A DNA stretch of 64,000 bases, from the NCBI RefSeq assembly GCF_009711165.2, contig NZ_WMID02000007.1, positions 143,518-207,517 of the forward strand, written 5' to 3'. Both the position numbers and the translations under genes were made by a program. The notes under the pieces were generated by a model, which saw nothing but the letters and a program-made list of their open reading frames with translations, was not told where the DNA came from and searched no databases. Origin of the DNA: Flavobacterium sp. MC2016-06 (lineage in GTDB: Bacteria > Bacteroidota > Bacteroidia > Flavobacteriales > Flavobacteriaceae). Numbering within the stretch: position 1 is the stretch's first letter; every line of letters starts with the position of its first letter. Of the stretch, positions 55,304 through 64,000 are shown piece by piece.

Positions 55304-56878
55304 TTAATTCATAGTCATTGATTGAGAAGTTTTATCTGTATCTCCATCTTTTTCATAAACATCTCTAAAAAATCCAATCTCACCATTATCATTTACCATC
55401 GATGTAAAATAACAGATGTAAATAGGTACTTTTTTAGAAAGTTTAAAACTATTTTCTGTTTTGCCAGCCATTGCTTTATCAATTTTTTCTTGAGTCCATT
55501 CTGGATAATCTTTCAACATAGCAGCAGCCAATTCTTTTGCCATTTTTACATTAATACAACCGTGGCTGAAAGTTCTTTTTTCAAAATCGAATAAAGTTTT
55601 AGATGGAGTATCGTGCATATAAATATCATCTGGATTTGGGAACATAAATTTTACCAAACCTAAAGAGTTATCAGCACCTGGTTTTTGTCTTACTTGACCA
55701 TTAACCATTTCCATATTATGTTCCGCCAAGTAGTTTTTATCAGAAGCAATTTTCGATTTCAATTCATTATCAACAATACTTTGCGGTACAGTCCAATACG
55801 GGCTAAAAACGATTCTGTCAATTTCACCATTAAAAATAGTGGTTTTAGTTAAAGGCGAACCAACAAATACACTTGAAGTCATTACTACTTTACCGTTTTT
55901 TACATAAACTAATTCGTAAGACGGAACATTTACCAATACATATTCGTCATTATTAACTAGCTGAGACGAAATAGAACGACATCTTTCCATGTTAAGCATC
56001 AAGGTTTTAACTTTTTCAGAAATCGGAATATTCATTTCATTAATATGTTCCTCTGCAAGAATATAGTTGGGTTTAAATCCGTTACGAACTTTGTATTTCA
56101 TTACGGCATCCATCAATTCTCTATCGTAAACATCACTTTTAGAATCCTGTTTTAAATCTCCCAATAAGTACAAACGTGTTCTAACTTGTGCAATAGTATT
56201 AGAAACAGCATCAGGGCGTAAATCTTTATATGGAGTTTCAGTAGTAATAGGTTTCCATTTATTAGATTGATCTAATTTTTCATATTTTTTCAAAACGTCT
56301 TTCAGTTTGTAATATTGGTCAAAAAGTATTTCGCCGTCTTCTTTAGAATCTTTTGAAACAGTAGAAGACTGCTCAATAGTACTATAGTTTAAGAAATCTT
56401 TCAACATTACATCGTAAGACACTTTTTTCTTAGTATCAGAGGTATTTTTTTTGGCGTATACAATATATAAGGAGCTTAAAAGCATATCAGCATCAGCTTT
56501 AGATAAATTGGTTTCAGATGAAGAATCAAAAAGCTGGTCAATTTCTTTTTGGTAAGGAATAATCAAATCATTTGTTCCCTTTGCTTTTTGATACAATACA
56601 GTACCAAATTCATTTATTTGGTCTTCGTCATACCAAATAGTACCAAGAGATCTGTTTTTGTATAAAGACAATACATCAGATTTATATTTTTTTAGATCTG
56701 AATATTTTTTGAAAAAGTTAGTTACAACTTCACTGTTTTCTAAATCAGAATCGTTGATATAAATTTTTTCAACTGCTGTAGTTTTTTTTATTTTAGTAGG
56801 ATTCTTTTCTGAGCTGTTAAAAGAGAAAATAAAAAAACTAAGCGTAATAATTATGGTGAGTGGATAAATTGTTTTCAT
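55304..56878 (-). CDS. Murein L,D-transpeptidase, scaffold type
   Basis: A 524-residue protein with a signal peptide (YPLTIIITLSFFIFSFNSSE) and a C-terminal L,D-transpeptidase (YkuD) domain. The catalytic motif HGC-x-N is FSHGCINV with His439 and Cys441; the upstream segment IYMHDTPSKTLFDFEKR belongs to the same site. Residues about 60-300 form a long helical, Asn/Asp/Lys-rich scaffold with peptidoglycan-binding-like LRPDAVSNTIAQVRTRLYLLGDLK. The enzyme makes 3-3 cross-links in peptidoglycan in the periplasm. Length and domain order match the YcbB-like type. Confidence 0.9.
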   Translation of the reverse strand: MKTIYPLTIIITLSFFIFSFNSSEKNPTKIKKTTAVEKIYINDSDLENSEVVTNFFKKYSDLKKYKSDVLSLYKNRSLGTIWYDEDQINEFGTVLYQKAKGTNDLIIPYQKEIDQLFDSSSETNLSKADADMLLSSLYIVYAKKNTSDTKKKVSYDVMLKDFLNYSTIEQSSTVSKDSKEDGEILFDQYYKLKDVLKKYEKLDQSNKWKPITTETPYKDLRPDAVSNTIAQVRTRLYLLGDLKQDSKSDVYDRELMDAVMKYKVRNGFKPNYILAEEHINEMNIPISEKVKTLMLNMERCRSISSQLVNNDEYVLVNVPSYELVYVKNGKVVMTSSVFVGSPLTKTTIFNGEIDRIVFSPYWTVPQSIVDNELKSKIASDKNYLAEHNMEMVNGQVRQKPGADNSLGLVKFMFPNPDDIYMHDTPSKTLFDFEKRTFSHGCINVKMAKELAAAMLKDYPEWTQEKIDKAMAGKTENSFKLSKKVPIYICYFTSMVNDNGEIGFFRDVYEKDGDTDKTSQSMTMN

Positions 56879-57173
56879 TGTGTTTTAAATTTTTACGTTA
56901 CTACTTATTTTAGGAAGTTTGTGGTAAAAATTTGGGGCTTTTCTACAATGCTAAATTACTTTATGATGCTGGAAAACAAGTTGTTATATTTTATTTAAAT
57001 GTTTCGAAATTACCATGTTGTATCGGCTTATATAACATAGATACACTGTTGGTTTAAATTGTTACCCCTATGTTGAAAAAAAACAATTATTTTTTGTTAA
57101 CATAAAGCTATTGGGATAACCAAATATTAAAATATTTTGTAAATTGCTCCCTTAAAATTATCATATTCATAAA

Positions 57174-60100
57174 ATGGAACAACAAAAACCATATATTCCT
57201 AAAAATAAAGTAAGAATTGTTACCGCTGCTTCTCTCTTTGACGGACACGATGCGGCTATTAATATCATGCGCCGTATTATACAGTCTACAGGCGTTGAGG
57301 TAATCCATTTGGGGCATGACCGAAGTGTAGAAGAAGTGGTAAATACCGCAATTCAAGAAGATGCTAATGCAATTGCAATGACATCTTACCAAGGAGGACA
57401 CAATGAATACTTTAAATATATGTATGACTTGCTTAAAGAAAAAGGAGCAGGACATATTAAGATTTTTGGCGGAGGCGGAGGCGTAATCCTTCCTAGCGAA
57501 ATTTCAGAATTACATGAATATGGTATTACCCGAATTTACGCGCCAGACGACGGCCGTTCTTTAGGTTTGCAGGGAATGATTAATGATTTGGTGCAGCAAG
57601 CCGATACAATCCCCCCAGCCCCCGAAGGGGGAGCTAACGAGATTATCACTACTTTATTGAATAAAGAGGTTAATACAATTGCAAGATTAATTTCATTAGC
57701 TGAAAACAATCCTGATGAATTTCATAAAGCTTTTCCAAAATCATTGGTAACTCCCCCTTCGGGGGATGGGGGGACTCCGGTTCTTGGAATTACCGGAACG
57801 GGCGGAGCAGGAAAATCATCTTTGGTAGACGAATTAGTACGCCGCTTTTTAATTGATTTTCCAGAAAAAACAATTGGATTAATTTCTGTCGATCCATCAA
57901 AAAGAAAAACAGGAGGAGCACTTTTAGGCGATAGAATTCGAATGAATGCGATTAATAATCCTCGTGTTTATATGCGTTCTTTGGCGACACGTCAGTCTAA
58001 TTTGGCTTTGTCTAAATATGTTGCCGAAGCGATTCAGGTTTTAAAAGCAGCAAAATACGATTTGATTATTTTAGAAACTTCTGGAATTGGACAATCGGAT
58101 ACGGAGATTATGGATCATTCAGATGTATCCTTATATGTAATGACACCAGAATTTGGAGCTGCAACTCAATTGGAAAAAATCGACATGCTTGATTTTGCCG
58201 ATTTAGTAGCTTTAAATAAATTTGATAAAAGAGGCGCTTTAGACGCGATTCGCGATGTAAAAAAACAATATCAGCGCAATCATAATCTTTGGGATAAAAA
58301 TCCTGATGATATGCCTGTTTTTGGAACCATTGCTTCGCAGTTTAATGATCCGGGAATGAACACGCTTTATAAAGCGATTATGGATAAAATTGTCGAAAAA
58401 ACAGATTCAAGCCTACATTCGACTTTTGAAATCACCCGCGAAATGAGCGAGAAAATCTACGTGATTCCACCGCACAGAACACGTTATTTGTCTGAAATTG
58501 CAGAGAATAATAGAAGTTATGATGAAAGCGCAATTTTACAGCAAAAAGTAGCACAGAAACTATACGGAATCTTCAAAACTATAGAATCAGTTTCTGGTAA
58601 AGTTCCTCAAATCAATAAAGCGGGAATCGATGATTCTTCTGTCATCCTGAGCGGAGTCGAAGGACTTGACGAAAACCGCATTTTTTTAAACCTTTTACTA
58701 AATCAATTTGATAAAGTAAAAATGGACTTAGATCCGTACAATTGGGAAATTATCCTGAATTGGGACGAAAAAGTAAACAAATACAAAAATCCGGTTTACT
58801 CGTTTAAAGTTCGTGACAAAGAAATCAAAATTGCGACGCATACCGAGAGTTTATCACAATTACAAATTCCGAAAATTGCTTTACCTAAATATGAAGCTTG
58901 GGGCGATATTTTACGTTGGAATCTACAGGAAAATGTACCTGGGGAATTTCCTTTTGCTTCGGGATTATATCCGTTTAAGCGTGAAGGCGAAGATCCGTCG
59001 AGAATGTTTGCGGGCGAGGGCGGACCAGAAAGAACCAACAAACGTTTTCATTATGTAAGCGCAGGATTGCCAGCAAAAAGGCTTTCAACGGCTTTTGACA
59101 GCGTAACTTTATACGGAAACGATCCAGATTTACGTCCGGATATTTACGGAAAAATTGGAAATGCTGGAGTTTCAATCTGTTGTTTAGATGATGCTAAAAA
59201 ACTATATTCTGGTTTCGATTTAGTGCATGCTTTAACTTCGGTAAGTATGACAATAAATGGGCCAGCGCCAATGTTGCTAGGCTTTTTTATGAATGCGGCA
59301 ATCGATCAGCAATGCGAATTGTACATTAAAGTCAATGATTTAGAAAAAGAAGTTGAGGCAAAAATCAATAAAATATACAAAGAAAAAGGAGTAGAGCGTC
59401 CGCATTATCAAGGCGATTTACCAGAAGGAAATAATGGTTTAGGTTTAATGCTTTTGGGTGTTACTGGAGATCAGGTTTTGCCTTTGGAAGTGTATAACGA
59501 AATAAAAGTAAAAACATTAGCACAAGTTAGAGGAACAGTTCAAGCCGATATTCTAAAAGAAGATCAGGCACAAAATACTTGTATTTTCTCGACTGAATTT
59601 GCTTTACGATTAATGGGCGATGTTCAGGAATATTTTATTACCAAAAACGTTCGTAATTTTTACTCCGTTTCTATTTCGGGTTATCATATTGCCGAGGCGG
59701 GAGCGAACCCAATTACGCAATTGGCTTTCACGCTTTCTAATGGTTTCACTTACGTGGAATATTATTTGAGCCGCGGCATGAGCATCAACGATTTTGGACC
59801 CAATTTATCATTTTTCTTCTCTAACGGAGTTGATCCAGAATATTCTGTAATCGGTCGTGTAGCGCGTAAAATTTGGGCAAAAGCCATGAAAAACAAATAC
59901 GGCGCTAACGAAAGAGCACAAATGCTGAAATATCATATTCAAACTTCTGGACGTTCGTTACACGCGCAGGAAATTGATTTTAATGATATTCGTACCACAT
60001 TACAAGCTTTGTATGCGATTTACGACAACTGTAATTCATTACACACTAATGCGTACGATGAAGCAATTACAACACCAACAGAAGAATCTGTGCGTCGTGC

Positions 60101-60629
60101 AATGGCAATTCAGCTGATTATTAATAAAGAATTAGGTTTGGCGAAAAACGAAAACCCAATTCAAGGTTCATTTATCATCGAAGAATTAACTGATTTAGTT
60201 GAAGCTGCAGTTTTACAAGAATTTGACAGAATTACAGAACGTGGCGGCGTTTTAGGCGCAATGGAAACGATGTACCAGCGTTCTAAAATTCAAGAAGAAA
60301 GTCTGTATTACGAAACCTTAAAACACAACGGAGATTTCCCAATTGTGGGCGTAAATACATTCTTGAGTTCAAAAGGTTCGCCAACGGTAATTCCGGCAGA
60401 AGTAATTCGTGCCACCGAAGAAGAAAAACAATATCAGATTACAATGCTTGATAATTTACACCAATTTCACGAAGCAAAAGTAAACGAGCATTTAAATAAA
60501 CTACAAGAAGCAGCTATTAAAAACGAAAACTTATTCGATCATTTAATGGAAGCTACAAAGGTTTGTTCTTTGGGTCAGATTACTTCGGCTTTGTTTGAAG
60601 TGGGCGGGCAGTATAGAAGGAATATGTAA
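57174..60629 (+). CDS. icmF: Fused isobutyryl-CoA mutase with its own G-protein chaperone
   Basis: A 1151-residue protein that joins three parts of the B12-dependent isobutyryl/n-butyryl-CoA mutase system: an N-terminal cobalamin-binding domain (His25 in FDGHDAAIN; then [11 protein letters not shown]), a MeaI-like GTPase with P-loop [12 protein letters not shown] at 205-216, and a C-terminal mutase domain from about residue 560. Linkers at about 146-155, 192-201 and 489-498 encode GC-rich palindromic insertions (see findings). The GTPase loads and guards the adenosylcobalamin cofactor. The product allows growth on or biosynthesis from branched-chain carboxylates. Substrate use as pivalyl-CoA mutase is known in some members. 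Confidence 0.94.
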   Translation: MEQQKPYIPKNKVRIVTAASLFDGHDAAINIMRRIIQSTGVEVIHLGHDRSVEEVVNTAIQEDANAIAMTSYQGGHNEYFKYMYDLLKEKGAGHIKIFGGGGGVILPSEISELHEYGITRIYAPDDGRSLGLQGMINDLVQQADTIPPAPEGGANEIITTLLNKEVNTIARLISLAENNPDEFHKAFPKSLVTPPSGDGGTPVLGITGTGGAGKSSLVDELVRRFLIDFPEKTIGLISVDPSKRKTGGALLGDRIRMNAINNPRVYMRSLATRQSNLALSKYVAEAIQVLKAAKYDLIILETSGIGQSDTEIMDHSDVSLYVMTPEFGAATQLEKIDMLDFADLVALNKFDKRGALDAIRDVKKQYQRNHNLWDKNPDDMPVFGTIASQFNDPGMNTLYKAIMDKIVEKTDSSLHSTFEITREMSEKIYVIPPHRTRYLSEIAENNRSYDESAILQQKVAQKLYGIFKTIESVSGKVPQINKAGIDDSSVILSGVEGLDENRIFLNLLLNQFDKVKMDLDPYNWEIILNWDEKVNKYKNPVYSFKVRDKEIKIATHTESLSQLQIPKIALPKYEAWGDILRWNLQENVPGEFPFASGLYPFKREGEDPSRMFAGEGGPERTNKRFHYVSAGLPAKRLSTAFDSVTLYGNDPDLRPDIYGKIGNAGVSICCLDDAKKLYSGFDLVHALTSVSMTINGPAPMLLGFFMNAAIDQQCELYIKVNDLEKEVEAKINKIYKEKGVERPHYQGDLPEGNNGLGLMLLGVTGDQVLPLEVYNEIKVKTLAQVRGTVQADILKEDQAQNTCIFSTEFALRLMGDVQEYFITKNVRNFYSVSISGYHIAEAGANPITQLAFTLSNGFTYVEYYLSRGMSINDFGPNLSFFFSNGVDPEYSVIGRVARKIWAKAMKNKYGANERAQMLKYHIQTSGRSLHAQEIDFNDIRTTLQALYAIYDNCNSLHTNAYDEAITTPTEESVRRAMAIQLIINKELGLAKNENPIQGSFIIEELTDLVEAAVLQEFDRITERGGVLGAMETMYQRSKIQEESLYYETLKHNGDFPIVGVNTFLSSKGSPTVIPAEVIRATEEEKQYQITMLDNLHQFHEAKVNEHLNKLQEAAIKNENLFDHLMEATKVCSLGQITSALFEVGGQYRRNM

Positions 60630-60652
60630 GTTTTACGGTTTTATAGATTTAG

Positions 60653-60683
60653 GAAAACCTCTCAGGAATGGGAGGTTTTTTTA
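60653..60683 (+). terminator. Terminator after icmF
   Basis: A stem AAACCTCTC / GGGAGGTTT with a short loop and a T7 run, 24 bases past the icmF stop. Beyond it a 28-codon frame (60683-60769, MIFIEIEAPEEIGRLIYLYR...) is open but probably a gene remnant. Confidence 0.7.
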
Positions 60684-60789
60684 TGATTTTTATTGAAATT
60701 GAAGCACCCGAAGAAATCGGTCGTTTAATTTATTTATACCGAAATTGTTTAAAGAAAAATTTGAGTTAAATAATAAAATTCCATCCAGT

Positions 60790-60877
60790 TTGTCATTTCG
60801 ACGAAGGAGAAATCTCCACAAGTTTAGCACGCTCGGTTATGTTTCTTGCGAAGATTTCTCCTTCGTCGAAATTGACA
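60790..60877. repeat. Palindromic repeat family A, copy 3
   Basis: Left TGTCATTTCGACGAAGGAG at 60790, right arm CTCCTTCGTCGAAATTGACA ending 60877 (one extra T), with a GATTTCTCC / GGAGAAATC inner stem. Same element as copies 1, 2, 4 and 5. Confidence 0.8.
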
Positions 60878-60935
60878 ATATTGTGGATAATTTTAGACGA
60901 ATTAATTCTTTTCAGTAAAAAGACTATTCTTATGG

Positions 60936-61048
60936 CTGTGCGAAGTCTCCCGACTTCGTACCCGTCACTATATTCCGTTCCAAAATTATTTGTTTTATTC
61001 TTTTTGTGGATTATTGGAGTGTGTACGAAGTCGGGAGACTTCGCACAG
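60936..61048. repeat. Palindromic repeat family B, copy 3
   Basis: Perfect 26-base arms (60936-60961 and 61023-61048; core GAAGTCTCCCGACTTCGTAC) around a 61-base T-rich loop containing TTGTTTTATTCTTTTTGTGG. The loop resembles those of copies 1 and 2 while the arms differ. Confidence 0.8.
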
Positions 61049-61057
61049 GAATTATGA

Positions 61058-61243
61058 ATACTTAGTGAAGCGGGACTCTTTCGCCAGCTTCCAGATAATT
61101 ATGGAAATATTTATACATTAGCAGAAGATATTTCTAATATGAAAAACAAACCTAATACAATAAAATCTACAGATTTTAATTTATTTGACATAACTAAAAC
61201 CGATAGAAGACTACAATCCGATTTATCAATAAAAACAAATTAA
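61058..61243 (+). pseudogene. 3' remnant of a truncated gene
   Basis: The frame EAGLFRQLPDNYGNIYTLAED... to IKTN is open from the family B palindrome to a TAA at 61241, 2 bases before the next ATG, but has no start codon. It looks like the end of a larger gene cut by insertion of the palindromic elements. The downstream intact gene was probably its operon partner. A toxin C-terminus followed by its immunity gene is a possible reading, given the SUKH gene nearby, but nothing identifies the domain. Confidence 0.5.
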
Positions 61244-61245
61244 TC

Positions 61246-61926
61246 ATGGCAATTGTATATAAAAACTTTTTTAATGAATCAATTTCAGAAACTCAAGCGT
61301 CAAAGATGAGTGGTTATAAGAAAGAGTTTCAAACTAATAATACTGTTAAGAAAATAGAAACTAATTATGCCAGTGGAAATCTACATGTTACTTATTATAA
61401 AGATGAAAATGAACAGAATGTCCTAGAAAGTTTATCTCTCGAATATCCTAATGTAGAAGTTTTTAAAATCAGAACTAGACAACTTTTAAATAATTTTACA
61501 CTTGAAATTGAAGATTACATTAAAAACGGAAATTTATTTTTAAAAAATAAATTATTAAGAGATAATATAGGAAGAGTTATTGCATATAATGAAATCAACA
61601 CCATTAACAATCAACCTTTACATAATGGTTCAGTTAAATATTTCTATAGCGAAAACATCTACAATAATTATTGTGTTCCAAATTTAGAACACGGCACACT
61701 TCTCGACAAAGATTTTCAAGTCTTTAGTGCATCATATAATGAAGATGGTAATTTAAAAGAAATTGAGCTAAATTTTTCTAGTACGTATGATAAAGAATAT
61801 TTTTTTCCTAACCAGCCTGCTCCTTATGACATTGAAACATGTAGAAATATTTGTGATTTAACAAATGAACAAATGAATTATTTCCTTACGGACGAGTTAT
61901 TACCAATTCCTGATTTTAATTCTTAA
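61246..61926 (+). CDS. Cytosolic protein of unknown function, immunity-like context
   Basis: A 226-residue protein without signal peptide, Asn- and Lys-rich, with beta strands such as NLHVTYYKDENEQNVLESLSLEY. It starts 2 bases after the truncated gene upstream, so the two were once one transcription unit. The C-terminus ends PIPDFNS. No family is recognised. Orphan immunity genes of polymorphic toxins commonly look like this: cytosolic, solitary, beside a broken partner. Inference from context only. Confidence 0.5.
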   Translation: MAIVYKNFFNESISETQASKMSGYKKEFQTNNTVKKIETNYASGNLHVTYYKDENEQNVLESLSLEYPNVEVFKIRTRQLLNNFTLEIEDYIKNGNLFLKNKLLRDNIGRVIAYNEINTINNQPLHNGSVKYFYSENIYNNYCVPNLEHGTLLDKDFQVFSASYNEDGNLKEIELNFSSTYDKEYFFPNQPAPYDIETCRNICDLTNEQMNYFLTDELLPIPDFNS

Positions 61927-61932
61927 TATTAT

Positions 61933-62002
61933 GTGTCTAGTCCTAAAATAAGTTTACCCAGCTAGCGCCGAACGTCCCGCTCATGAACACAAATCATGAA
62001 AC
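61933..62002. mobile_element. Possible insertion-sequence end remnant
   Basis: TGTCTAGTCCTAAAATAAGT resembles the terminal sequence of IS3-type elements (TGTCTAGTCC... pattern), and a transposase fragment exists at the window's right edge. No second end or direct repeat is visible here, so this is a weak, memory-based suggestion. The rest of 61927-62047 holds no gene. Confidence 0.25.
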
Positions 62003-62047
62003 ATAGTTTGCAAACGAAAAATAGAAAACAAAATAACCTTGATTGTA

Positions 62048-62656
62048 ATGAAAATTGTATTAGAAAATAAAGGTATAAAAACAGATACTTTTTATATACC
62101 GCCTTTTGTTTTATATGAAGGAGAAGCTGTTAGTTTGTATTTGTATAATGGAAAACATTTATATGATACAGAGGTATTTCTTAGGAATATTTTTTGCGGT
62201 AAAATTAAACATGAAAATGTGATCTTACATCGAAAGATGACATTTGTGGAGTATTTTAGAAGATCATATTTTAGAGATACTTTTTTTCCATTAACAGTTG
62301 GTAGATATCTTAAGGGAAATTCAAATCTTAAAAGTCCATTTTCAAAAAAAATATTTGAGATAGAATGGATTACAGGAAAAACAAAAATAGAAAAGCTACC
62401 CGGAACTCCAAGAAAGCTTTTAACATTATACGCAACTCTTTCAAAGACAAAAGATATAGTATTTGATCTTGGAGCGTTGGATTCAGAAGGATCTGAATTT
62501 GTTTTTAAAATGGTAAAGGAAGCAGTGAAAGATGGAGGTTCGGCAATTTTACTTGATTGTTTTGATGATGCAAAAAAACATGCTTCTAAAGTGATAACTT
62601 TAGAATGGAATAATGGTATTCCTCCGCCAGAAAATGAATTTCATTTCAATTTTTAA
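62048..62656 (+). CDS. Degenerate ABC-ATPase-like protein
   Basis: A 202-residue protein. The second half imitates an ABC-transporter ATPase: a signature-like LLTLYATLSKTKDIVFDLGALDSEGSE (Walker-B-like DIVFDLGALD), then a LLDCFDDAKKHASKVITLEW end like the H-loop region. The first half has no Walker A (GEAVSLYLYNGKHL replaces GxxGxGKST), so it cannot hydrolyse ATP. The ATG at 62048 is preferred over a TTG at 62039. Such catalytically dead copies occur as accessory or immunity proteins. Function unknown. Confidence 0.5.
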   Translation: MKIVLENKGIKTDTFYIPPFVLYEGEAVSLYLYNGKHLYDTEVFLRNIFCGKIKHENVILHRKMTFVEYFRRSYFRDTFFPLTVGRYLKGNSNLKSPFSKKIFEIEWITGKTKIEKLPGTPRKLLTLYATLSKTKDIVFDLGALDSEGSEFVFKMVKEAVKDGGSAILLDCFDDAKKHASKVITLEWNNGIPPPENEFHFNF

Positions 62657-62745
62657 ATTAGAAAAACATTAGGTTCTGATCATGTTAGCAGTAGGATTTT
62701 GAAAAAAAAACAATATCAGCTAAATAATAAAATTCCATCCAGTTT

Positions 62746-62845
62746 TGTCATTTCGACGGAGGAGAAATCGCACGTGTAAATCGACAAAGATTGGCGATAT
62801 TTTTTGCAGAATTTTTAGTTCGATTTCTCCTCCGTCGAAATGACA
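62746..62845. repeat. Palindromic repeat family A, copy 4
   Basis: Left arm ATTTCGACGGAGGAGAAATC, right arm GATTTCTCCTCCGTCGAAAT: the two arms carry matching A-to-G and T-to-C changes relative to the other copies, so base pairing is preserved. Confidence 0.8.
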
Positions 62846-62904
62846 ATATTGGGGATAATTTTAGGCGAGTTAATTCTTTGAGAAAAAGATTATTCATCAA
62901 GAAT

Positions 62905-62951
62905 CTCCGTTCCAAAATTATTTGTTTTATTCTTTTTGTGGATTATTGGAG
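62905..62951. repeat. Family B loop remnant
   Basis: The T-rich loop of family B copy 3 (including TTGTTTTATTCTTTTTGTGG) survives without arms, next to palindrome A4. Confidence 0.55.
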
Positions 62952-62960
62952 CGGGGTAAT

Positions 62961-63431
62961 TTAGAAAGGATTATATCCTTTTTTAACCAGATCAATATGA
63001 ACTTTAATAAAATCGGATAAAGTCCTTTGTAAACTTGTAAATGGCAAAATATCATTTCTGATTGGCAAGTAAGCTTGGTATACTGTAGGATCATCACTTT
63101 CATCTAAGTATACATATAAAAATTGTTCACCAGGATTATGAGCATCGATGGCAAAAAAAGGTCGTGCTATACTTCTATTAAAATTTGACAACCATTCTCT
63201 AACATCTGTTTGTAATTCCTCTTGATTATCAGATGAATAGTCTAGGACGTAACAATCTTTACCTGCAAGATATAATAATTCTCTAAGCGCTTGCGGAAAT
63301 AGGTTATCATTATTATAAATCCGTTCTAAATGCTCTATTTCTTCAATAGAAATTGGTTTAATTGGAAAATTAATTGTTTTTCCGTAGTGTATAGGGTTAT
63401 CTCTTAAATAAGCTAGTTTTTCAATTTTCAT
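62961..63431 (-). CDS. SUKH-family (SMI1/KNR4) immunity-like protein
   Basis: A 156-residue cytosolic protein of the SMI1/KNR4 (SUKH) family: PISIEEIEHLERIYNNDNLFPQALRELLYLAGKDCYVLDYSSD near the N-terminus is the family's opening, and YVYLDESDDPTVYQAYLP continues the beta-rich core. In bacteria SUKH proteins neutralise polymorphic toxins, often nucleases, delivered by T6SS, T7SS or contact systems. No toxin gene is visible beside it, so it is an orphan immunity gene next to a frameshifted neighbour. Confidence 0.8.
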   Translation of the reverse strand: MKIEKLAYLRDNPIHYGKTINFPIKPISIEEIEHLERIYNNDNLFPQALRELLYLAGKDCYVLDYSSDNQEELQTDVREWLSNFNRSIARPFFAIDAHNPGEQFLYVYLDESDDPTVYQAYLPIRNDILPFTSLQRTLSDFIKVHIDLVKKGYNPF

Positions 63432-63433
63432 AA

Positions 63434-63660
63434 TTATTCTTTTATCATATTTTTAACATCGGCCATCATATCTGCGTCTCGTTGAACTATAAATTTAATT
63501 TCTAAAATTTTATTTTTCTGAATTATCATATATTTTTGTGATCTGTAAAATTTTTTGACATGACGTATAAATATATAATGTAGATTCTATTTCAATAACA
63601 AATCTATTATCTTTTGAATAATGATGCTCAAAAAAATTAAATAAATATTTCGATTCTCTT
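63434..63660 (-). pseudogene. Frameshifted gene upstream of the SUKH gene
   Basis: Two overlapping frames end at the same place: ...HHYSKDNRFVIEIESTLYIYTS...IYDNSEK* and, after a one-base shift at an A-run near 63525, KNKILEIKFIVQRDADMMADVKNMIKE*. Removing one A joins them into one protein. No intact start is found; the 5' side runs into the family B repeat at 63664. It is 2 bases from the SUKH gene, so the pair was one unit. Confidence 0.5.
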
Positions 63661-63663
63661 TAC

Positions 63664-63708
63664 GGATTATTGGAGTGGGTGCGAAGTCGGGAGACTTCGC
63701 ACAGCGAT
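63664..63708. repeat. Family B half copy
   Basis: GGATTATTGGAGTGGGTGCG followed by GAAGTCGGGAGACTTCGCAC, the right arm of family B copy 3 plus loop end, with no left arm. Confidence 0.6.
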
Positions 63709-63768
63709 TGAGCATTAGGATTTTGAAAAACAATATTAGCTAAATAATAAAATTCCATACAGTTTGTC

Positions 63769-63827
63769 ATTTCTGTAAAGGTTACTTATTTCGGTAACGA
63801 ATATTTCGCACCCATTTTCCAGAATCT
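63769..63827. repeat. Dispersed compound repeat, second copy
   Basis: Matches 12396-12459 almost base for base (GTTACTTATTTCGGTAACGA, then ATTTCGCACCCATTTTCC), directly left of palindrome A5 as A1 is right of the first copy. Confidence 0.6.
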
Positions 63828-63925
63828 TGTCATTTCGACGAAGGAGAAATCTCCGCGAGTAACTCCGCAGCTACAATCATATCTTTGTCGAGCTACTTGT
63901 GGAGATTTCTCCTTCGTCGAAATTG
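63828..63925. repeat. Palindromic repeat family A, copy 5
   Basis: Left TGTCATTTCGACGAAGGAG at 63828, right arm CTCCTTCGTCGAAATTG ending 63925, with an inner GGAGATTTC stem. It abuts the transposase remnant. Confidence 0.75.
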
Positions 63926-63935
63926 TAAAGGTTAC

Positions 63936-64000
63936 TTATTTCGGTAACGAATTTATCATTTCTATTGGTTTTTTACCATCAATACCCTGATGTGGTCTTT
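63936..64000 (-). CDS. Transposase C-terminus (rest outside window)
   Basis: The last 21 codons of a minus-strand gene end RPHQGIDGKKP, the conserved C-terminal tail of IS3-type integrase-core transposases (NxRPHQGxxGxxP). It runs off the window edge, so length and completeness are unknown. Its 3' end carries the same 28-base motif (GTTACTTATTTCGGTAACGA...) found at 12396 and 63781. Confidence 0.6.
   Translation of the reverse strand, partial: RPHQGIDGKKPIEMINSLPK

Noticed and set aside
58796..59175. Overlapping short frames inside icmF
   Set aside because: They lie within the mutase domain in other frames, with no start context and no family.
60839..61057. A 72-codon plus-strand frame
   Set aside because: It covers family A and family B palindromes end to end; no upstream or downstream coding support.

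Overview
The window is AT-rich chromosomal DNA from a Bacteroidota bacterium, almost certainly a Flavobacterium. The grounds are the gene families present (CarboxypepD-regulated TonB receptors, Bacteroidota-type TssD, fused IcmF, DUF6265- and DUF4197-like proteins), promoters of the TAnnTTTG type, SPII lipoproteins, and many dispersed palindromes of the kind seen between flavobacterial genes. No rRNA, tRNA or CRISPR array was seen.

Layout. 1-12.3 kb: the end of a TPR-like gene, an amino-acid permease, then an iron/metal uptake block of three TonB-dependent receptors and a DUF4198 protein, each receptor with its own recognisable promoter and terminator, followed by an MFS transporter. 12.4-20.4 kb: a repeat-rich stretch with a PP2C-like phosphatase, small lipoproteins, topoisomerase III, an S9 peptidase and a DUF5995-like protein. 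A 103-bp MITE with a 10-bp target duplication sits at 17.1 kb. 20.5-24.5 kb: a cassette-like run of minus-strand accessory genes (small membrane proteins, class C beta-lactamase-fold hydrolase, adenylate-kinase-like protein) with a repeated boundary motif.

24.5-33.2 kb is the most interesting accessory region. Two TssD (Hcp) proteins of the Bacteroidota type VI secretion system carry C-terminal effector domains, with secreted immunity-like proteins directly downstream. Next to them lie a PD-(D/E)XK-like protein, a six-repeat protein resembling the septoil-knot family (DUF6150), and several lipoproteins. My reading is an orphan cargo island: effectors that act on the peptidoglycan, with periplasmic immunity proteins. 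No T6SS structural genes are in the window.

33.3-60.7 kb is mostly core genome: prfA; a stress/envelope block (holin-like, YtxH, lmo0937-type, DUF4142-like, histidine kinase, response regulator, AraC-type regulator, CsbD, Dps); an OmpA-like protein with TSP3 repeats; pyrF; a BtuF-like protein; an AraC regulator with an aldo/keto reductase; katG; purU; DUF4197; a Coa1-like protein; three tandem paralogues of unknown function; an L,D-transpeptidase; and a fused isobutyryl-CoA mutase (icmF) whose reading frame contains palindrome-derived sequence.

60.7-64 kb is a second accessory island, with gene remnants, orphan immunity-like genes including a SUKH protein, repeated palindromes and the end of a transposase gene. 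Palindrome families A and B recur in both accessory islands and mark their gene boundaries.
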